DNA of 11,304 bases from an uncultured Ellagibacter sp. GTDB lineage: Bacteria; Actinomycetota; Coriobacteriia; Coriobacteriales; Eggerthellaceae. Position 1 is the first letter of the stretch. Each line of letters opens with the position of its first letter. The notes below the pieces were generated by a model that searched no databases, was not told the origin of the DNA, and was given only the letters and a program-made list of their open reading frames with translations. Positions 7,597 through 11,304 of the stretch are shown in pieces. Location: positions 1 through 11,304 of the forward strand of contig CAKUGU010000054.1 in NCBI GenBank assembly GCA_934654815.1, in the 5' to 3' direction. The translations under genes were made by a program, and so were the position numbers.

Positions 7597-9225
7597 TTAC
7601 CTTCCCATGCAGCTTTCGCAGAAGGTGCAGGCGGAAGGCGCTGCGGCGAGGCCGCCCAGGGCGCTTTCGCGCAGCTCGAAGGGGAGGCTTCTGCCCACGG
7701 CGTACATCGCGTCGACCGTCTCGTCGAACCCGACGAGGTTGCCGATCCCCGCAAGCGCGATCTCCGCTCCCGTGATGGCCGTGGCTGCACCCGCGGCGTT
7801 GCGCTTCTGACACGGCACCTCCACAAGCCCCGCGACCGGGTCGCACACGAGCCCCATCAGATTCGACAGGGTGGTCGCCGCCGCGTTCAGGCATTCTTGC
7901 GCGCTGCCGCCGGCAAGCTCTACGCAAGCCGCCGCCGCCATCGCCGCCGCGGCCCCGACTTCCGCCTGGCAGCCGCCTTCCGCGCCCGACACCGTGGCGT
8001 TGCGGGTGATGAGGTACCCCACCGCCGCCGCGCACAGAAGCCCGCGGACAAGCTCGTCGTTGGAAAGCCCGCGCTCCTCGCCGAGCGCGAGAAGGACCCC
8101 GGGTACGACGCCCGCCGAGCCCGCGGTCGGCGAAGCGACGATGCGGCCCATCGACGCGTTCGTCTCGAGCACCGCCATCGCGTAGGTCGCCGCCTTCGCG
8201 ACGGGTCCGTCGCAGATGCCCCGCCCGCTTTCGTGCAGGGCGCGCAGGCGGGACGCCTCGCCGCCCAAAAGCCCGCCCATCGAATCGACCGCCTCGTCGA
8301 GCGGGCGATGCGCGGCCTCCCTCATCACGTCGAGCGCGTGGAGTAGGTACTCGCGCGTGTCGTCGGAGCGCCCCTGGACGGCGGCGAGCGAACGTTCCCT
8401 CTCGGCGAAGGCGGCGGAAAGCGGTTGCCCTTCGCGCTCGCACCATTCGACCATGGCGACGCCGCTCGCGAAGTCGAGCTCCTCGAAACGCCTAAGCGCG
8501 CGCTCGGCCTCTTCCGGCGCGGGATCGGGCGCGCCGTCGCCCGCTCGCAGCGAGTCGGCGGGGATCACGCGCACGGCGGATATCCCCGGGTGGCTCAAGA
8601 TGAGCTTTCGCGTGCGGTCGCTCACTCCCTGATCGCATTCGAGCACGGTGTAGGCGATTTCCCCGCGGCGCTCGCGGAACATGCGCGTGGTCGCGATGTT
8701 CACGCCGTCGTCGGACAGGCACTTCGCGATATGCGCGAGCACGCCGGCGACGTCGCGCTGCCTCACGACGACGCTCGTGTGCTCGCCCGTGATCTGCACG
8801 TCGATGCCGTCGAGCCGGCTGATGACCGCAGCGCCGCCCCCGATGCTCTCGCCGCGCACGTCGAGTGCGGCGCCCTTCGCGTCCTCGACATGGATGTCGA
8901 TGGTGTTGGGGTGGGTGAAGTCGTCCGCCTCGGCGTCGGGGAGAAACGAGAAGGCGAGGCCCGCTTTCTTCGCCCACTCGAACGAATCGCGGATGCGCAG
9001 GTCGTCGGCCTGGAAGCCGAGCATGCCCGCGACGAGCGCCTTGTCGGTGCCGTGCCCGCGGTAGGTGTGGGCGAACGACCCGAGCAGGCGGAAGGTGACG
9101 CGTTTCGGCTCGTCGGCGCAGAGGTTCCTCGCCATGAGCGCGCAGGCGAGCGCGCCGGCGGTATGCGAGGAGGAAGGTCCCACCATGATGGGGCCGATGA
9201 TGTCGCGCAATCCAAGCGTTTTCAT
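7597..9225 (-). CDS. sda: L-serine ammonia-lyase, iron-sulfur type, one-chain beta-ACT-alpha
   Basis: A 542-aa [4Fe-4S] L-serine dehydratase that converts L-serine to pyruvate and ammonia in the cytoplasm. The beta part (1-145) has VGPSSSHT (15-22) and SIGGG (127-131). An ACT domain (about 150-222, SVVVRQRDVAGVLAHI onward) resembles that of the Bacillus beta subunit. The alpha part (about 245-542) has ASPTAGSAG (364-372). Cys419, Cys461 and Cys472 are spaced 42 and 11 residues apart, matching the three cluster ligands known in the Legionella enzyme (343, 385, 396). The C-terminal tail FCESCMGR supplies Cys539, the candidate tail ligand that occupies the empty active site. Bacillus encodes the two parts as separate genes; here they are fused. 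The ATG at 9225 has only a weak AAAGG nine bases upstream. The ACT domain suggests allosteric control by serine. Confidence 0.95.
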   Translation of the reverse strand: MKTLGLRDIIGPIMVGPSSSHTAGALACALMARNLCADEPKRVTFRLLGSFAHTYRGHGTDKALVAGMLGFQADDLRIRDSFEWAKKAGLAFSFLPDAEADDFTHPNTIDIHVEDAKGAALDVRGESIGGGAAVISRLDGIDVQITGEHTSVVVRQRDVAGVLAHIAKCLSDDGVNIATTRMFRERRGEIAYTVLECDQGVSDRTRKLILSHPGISAVRVIPADSLRAGDGAPDPAPEEAERALRRFEELDFASGVAMVEWCEREGQPLSAAFAERERSLAAVQGRSDDTREYLLHALDVMREAAHRPLDEAVDSMGGLLGGEASRLRALHESGRGICDGPVAKAATYAMAVLETNASMGRIVASPTAGSAGVVPGVLLALGEERGLSNDELVRGLLCAAAVGYLITRNATVSGAEGGCQAEVGAAAAMAAAACVELAGGSAQECLNAAATTLSNLMGLVCDPVAGLVEVPCQKRNAAGAATAITGAEIALAGIGNLVGFDETVDAMYAVGRSLPFELRESALGGLAAAPSACTFCESCMGR

Positions 9226-9367
9226 GGGTGTCAGCCTTTCGGAGCGTTTTCGAAGCGGCCCTCGCAGCAGCCAGTGGCGCGAGGTTTCTACCAGAATCGT
9301 CGTATTTCCCGTGAAGAGAGGGGTTGCGTGGCCGTCTTCACAAAAAAGATGGCAGCGCCGCGCGCGT

Positions 9368-9396
9368 CGGACGAGTATACTCGTCTACCGTATAAA
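9368..9396 (+). promoter_or_regulatory. Candidate promoter of the GGDEF/HD-GYP gene
   Basis: TATAAA (9391-9396) is the best -10 before the gene. The hexamer 17 bp upstream (CGGACG, 9368-9373) is a poor -35, which would fit an activated or repressor-controlled promoter. The predicted leader is about 58 nt. Confidence 0.35.
9370..9385. promoter_or_regulatory. Perfect 16-bp palindrome between sda and the c-di-GMP gene
   Basis: GACGAGTATACTCGTC is a perfect dyad in the 235-bp divergent intergenic region, and is a candidate operator. It includes TATACT on both strands, and it lies just upstream of the TATAAA proposed as the -10 of the plus-strand gene, over its expected -35 position. The regulator is unknown. 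Apart from this and the promoter, the gap holds an 8-bp hairpin at 9331-9353 of unclear meaning. Confidence 0.5.
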
Positions 9397-9450
9397 CTTA
9401 GTGGACTGACAACAGGGGTAAAGAGCGTCCGCGAATCGCGGCGCTCGGAT

Positions 9451-9463
9451 AGAGGCTTCATTG
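9451..9463 (+). promoter_or_regulatory. Ribosome binding site and TTG start of the c-di-GMP gene
   Basis: AGAGG (9451-9455) lies five bases before TTG (9461-9463). The frame is closed by TAA at 9419-9421, and the codons between contain no other initiator. The next in-frame GTG and ATG codons would remove half or all of the N-terminal domain. Confidence 0.7.
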
Positions 9464-11304
9464 GACGACAGCAATTCGGTCGAGCTGACGAGCGAGCAGG
9501 CCGAAGCCGAACTCGCTTCTTACGGGAAGAGCTATTCGGTCGTCCGCCTTCTTGACAAAGAAGACGTCGACTCCGATCGGTTCTGCCTTCTGAACGGGCC
9601 GGGATGCCCGTGTTTGCGCCTTGTGTGCGACAAGGTCATCGAGCTGGGCGGCGAATGCACCGAGCGCCTCGCCTTCGGGTCGAGCACGTACGAGGCCTTC
9701 GTGCGGTCCGTCTCGGTCGACGGCGAGCCGCGCGTGTTCTTGTGCGCCCGTCCCATAGAGTCGAACCCCAACACCAACCTGCTGTACGAGGATTCCCTTT
9801 CCGGCGTCTACAACCGCCGCTATTACGAGGAACGCCTGCGCCATCGCTACGTTCCCGCGGGCGTGGCGGTCATGGACCTCGACGACTTCAAGCTCATCAA
9901 CGACACGTACGGCCACCACGCGGGCGACTTGGCGATCAAGGCCTGCGCCGACGCGATGCGCCGCGTGCTGCACGACAGCGACATCGTGGTCCGCTACGGC
10001 GGCGACGAGTTCATCATCGTCTTGCCGGGGGCGACCTCCGACGATTTGCCGGCGCGCCTGCGTGCCATCGCCGAAAGCGTCTACGAGTCGATCATCCCCG
10101 GGTTCACCCAGCTGCAGATCTCGACGAGCATCGGCGGCGTTCTTGCCGTGGGCTGCACCGTCGAGGAGGCGGTTCACCGCGCGGACCATCTCATGTACCG
10201 CGCCAAGCGCCGCAAGAACTCGGTCGTCACCGACTCCGACCCCGTCGACGACGAGGCGCCGACGCATCCGCTGCTCCTCATCGTCGACGATTCGGCGATG
10301 AACCGCGACATCCTGCGCGAGATGCTCGGCGACGAGTACGACATCGTCGAGGCGGCGAGTGGGGAGGCGGCCATCGAGGAGCTCGACCAGCGCGGCGGCG
10401 AGATTTCCATCATGCTGCTCGACATCGTCATGCCCGGCATGAACGGCTTCGACGTGCTCTCCCATATGTCGCACACCGGGCTTATCGAGGACACGCCCGT
10501 CATCATGATCTCGAGCGAGGACTCCGAAGACGTCGTGTTGCGCACCTACGAGCTCGGTGCCTCCGACTACATCAGCCGCCCGTTCGACTCGCGCGTCGTC
10601 CGTCATCGCGTGAACAACATCATGCGCCTCTACACCAAGCAGCGCCGCCTGTCGGCCATGCTCGTGCAGCAGTTCTTCGAGCAGGAGCGCAACAGCCGCA
10701 TGCTCGTCGACGTGCTCTCGGGCGTCATGGAGCTGCGCAACGGCGAATCGGGCGCGCACGTGCACAACATCGGCATCATCACCGAGCTTCTGCTCGAGCG
10801 GCTCGTCCAGCGCGACGGGCGCTACCACCTTTCCGGCGCCGAGCGCGGCATGATCGCGATGGCGTCCGCTCTGCACGACATCGGCAAGATGGCTATCGAC
10901 GACAAGATCCTGAACAAGCCGGGGCGTCTCACGCCCGAGGAGTTCGAGATCATGAAGACGCACGCGGAACGCGGCGCGCAGATGCTCGAGCAGCTCACGC
11001 AGTACAAGGACAGCGAGCTTGTGAAGACCGCGATCGAGATCTGCCGCTGGCACCACGAGCGCTACGACGGGCGCGGCTACCCCGATGGGCTCAAGGGCGA
11101 CGAGATCCCCATATCGGCCCAGGTCGTTTCCGTTGCGGACGTCTACGACGCGCTCACAGCCGACCGCGTCTACAAGAAGGCCATTCCCCACGAAGAGGCG
11201 ATTCAGATGATCCTGGACGGGGAATGCGGGCAGTTCAATCCGTTGCTTTTGGAATGCCTCGTCGACATCAAGGACCGCATACCCAAGGCGATGAGCGATC
11301 CGGA
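9461..11304 (+). CDS. Cys-rich sensor-GGDEF-REC-HD-GYP c-di-GMP protein (3' end outside window)
   Basis: At least 614 residues and still open at the window's end. The order is a small N-terminal domain (about 21-100) with Cys42, 49, 51, 56, 66 and 95; a GGDEF diguanylate cyclase (about 108-257) with an intact GGDEF (180-184) and D139 in VMDLDDFKLIND; a receiver domain (about 270-390) with Asp276/277, phospho-acceptor Asp321 and Ser351; and an HD-GYP phosphodiesterase (about 415-610) with His433, HDIGK (472-476), His501, HHERYDGRGYP (531-541) and Asp560. Both c-di-GMP synthesis and hydrolysis appear possible. The start is TTG at 9461, with AGAGG (9451-9455) five bases upstream. An in-frame stop at 9419-9421 and no ATG or GTG in between rule out an earlier start. 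No transmembrane segment is seen, so it is probably cytoplasmic. No partner kinase is in the window. Confidence 0.93.
   Translation, partial: MDDSNSVELTSEQAEAELASYGKSYSVVRLLDKEDVDSDRFCLLNGPGCPCLRLVCDKVIELGGECTERLAFGSSTYEAFVRSVSVDGEPRVFLCARPIESNPNTNLLYEDSLSGVYNRRYYEERLRHRYVPAGVAVMDLDDFKLINDTYGHHAGDLAIKACADAMRRVLHDSDIVVRYGGDEFIIVLPGATSDDLPARLRAIAESVYESIIPGFTQLQISTSIGGVLAVGCTVEEAVHRADHLMYRAKRRKNSVVTDSDPVDDEAPTHPLLLIVDDSAMNRDILREMLGDEYDIVEAASGEAAIEELDQRGGEISIMLLDIVMPGMNGFDVLSHMSHTGLIEDTPVIMISSEDSEDVVLRTYELGASDYISRPFDSRVVRHRVNNIMRLYTKQRRLSAMLVQQFFEQERNSRMLVDVLSGVMELRNGESGAHVHNIGIITELLLERLVQRDGRYHLSGAERGMIAMASALHDIGKMAIDDKILNKPGRLTPEEFEIMKTHAERGAQMLEQLTQYKDSELVKTAIEICRWHHERYDGRGYPDGLKGDEIPISAQVVSVADVYDALTADRVYKKAIPHEEAIQMILDGECGQFNPLLLECLVDIKDRIPKAMSDP

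Noticed and set aside
9331..9353. Hairpin GCCGTCTT / AAGATGGC in the sda / c-di-GMP intergenic region
   Set aside because: It has only 8 bp with one G-T pair and an A-rich loop, and no T-run follows on either strand, so there is not enough to call a terminator or riboswitch.
9458..11191. 577-codon open frame on the minus strand opposite the c-di-GMP gene
   Set aside because: It is a shadow caused by GC-rich third positions; its translation is low-complexity Val/Asp/His/Arg-rich with no domain, while the plus strand has four recognisable domains.

Overview
This is a GC-rich (about 65%) chromosomal stretch with strong GC bias at third codon positions. It most resembles a Gram-positive actinobacterium of the class Coriobacteriia (Eggerthellales-like). 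That placement is an inference from gene style, because the window has no rRNA or other phylogenetic marker. No tRNA, rRNA, CRISPR array, transposase or phage gene was seen. The longest gene-free gaps are about 230 bp, and each is described below.

Layout from left to right. (1) Bases 1-1687: the end of an F-type ATP synthase operon, with atpD (5' end cut off by the window) overlapping atpC, closed by a clear intrinsic terminator. (2) Bases 1792-4222: a divergent pair. A COG0523/CobW metallochaperone GTPase is on the minus strand with its own terminator, and a short-N-terminus cysteine-desulfurase-like PLP enzyme is on the plus strand. They share a 78-bp intergenic region with a Fur/Zur-like box over the GTPase's probable -10. 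(3) Bases 4336-6854: a complete PcrA/UvrD helicase as a single unit with a strong terminator. (4) Bases 6856-7572: a compact toxin-antitoxin operon (ribbon-helix-helix antitoxin, then a VapC-type PIN toxin). Its promoter lies inside an exactly symmetrical four-half-site operator. (5) Bases 7597-9225, minus strand: a one-chain iron-sulfur L-serine dehydratase with an internal ACT domain. (6) From 9461 to the window's end: a TTG-started protein with the order Cys-rich sensor / GGDEF / REC / HD-GYP, cut off at its 3' end. It carries apparently intact catalytic motifs for both making and breaking c-di-GMP. The 235-bp divergent region before it contains a perfect 16-bp palindrome.

Most genes here are housekeeping (ATP synthesis, DNA repair, amino-acid catabolism) or metal/sulfur handling. 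The pieces most worth attention are the bifunctional c-di-GMP protein, the TA operator, the palindrome between sda and the c-di-GMP gene, and the GTPase/desulfurase pair. I found no convincing evidence of a wholly new system.
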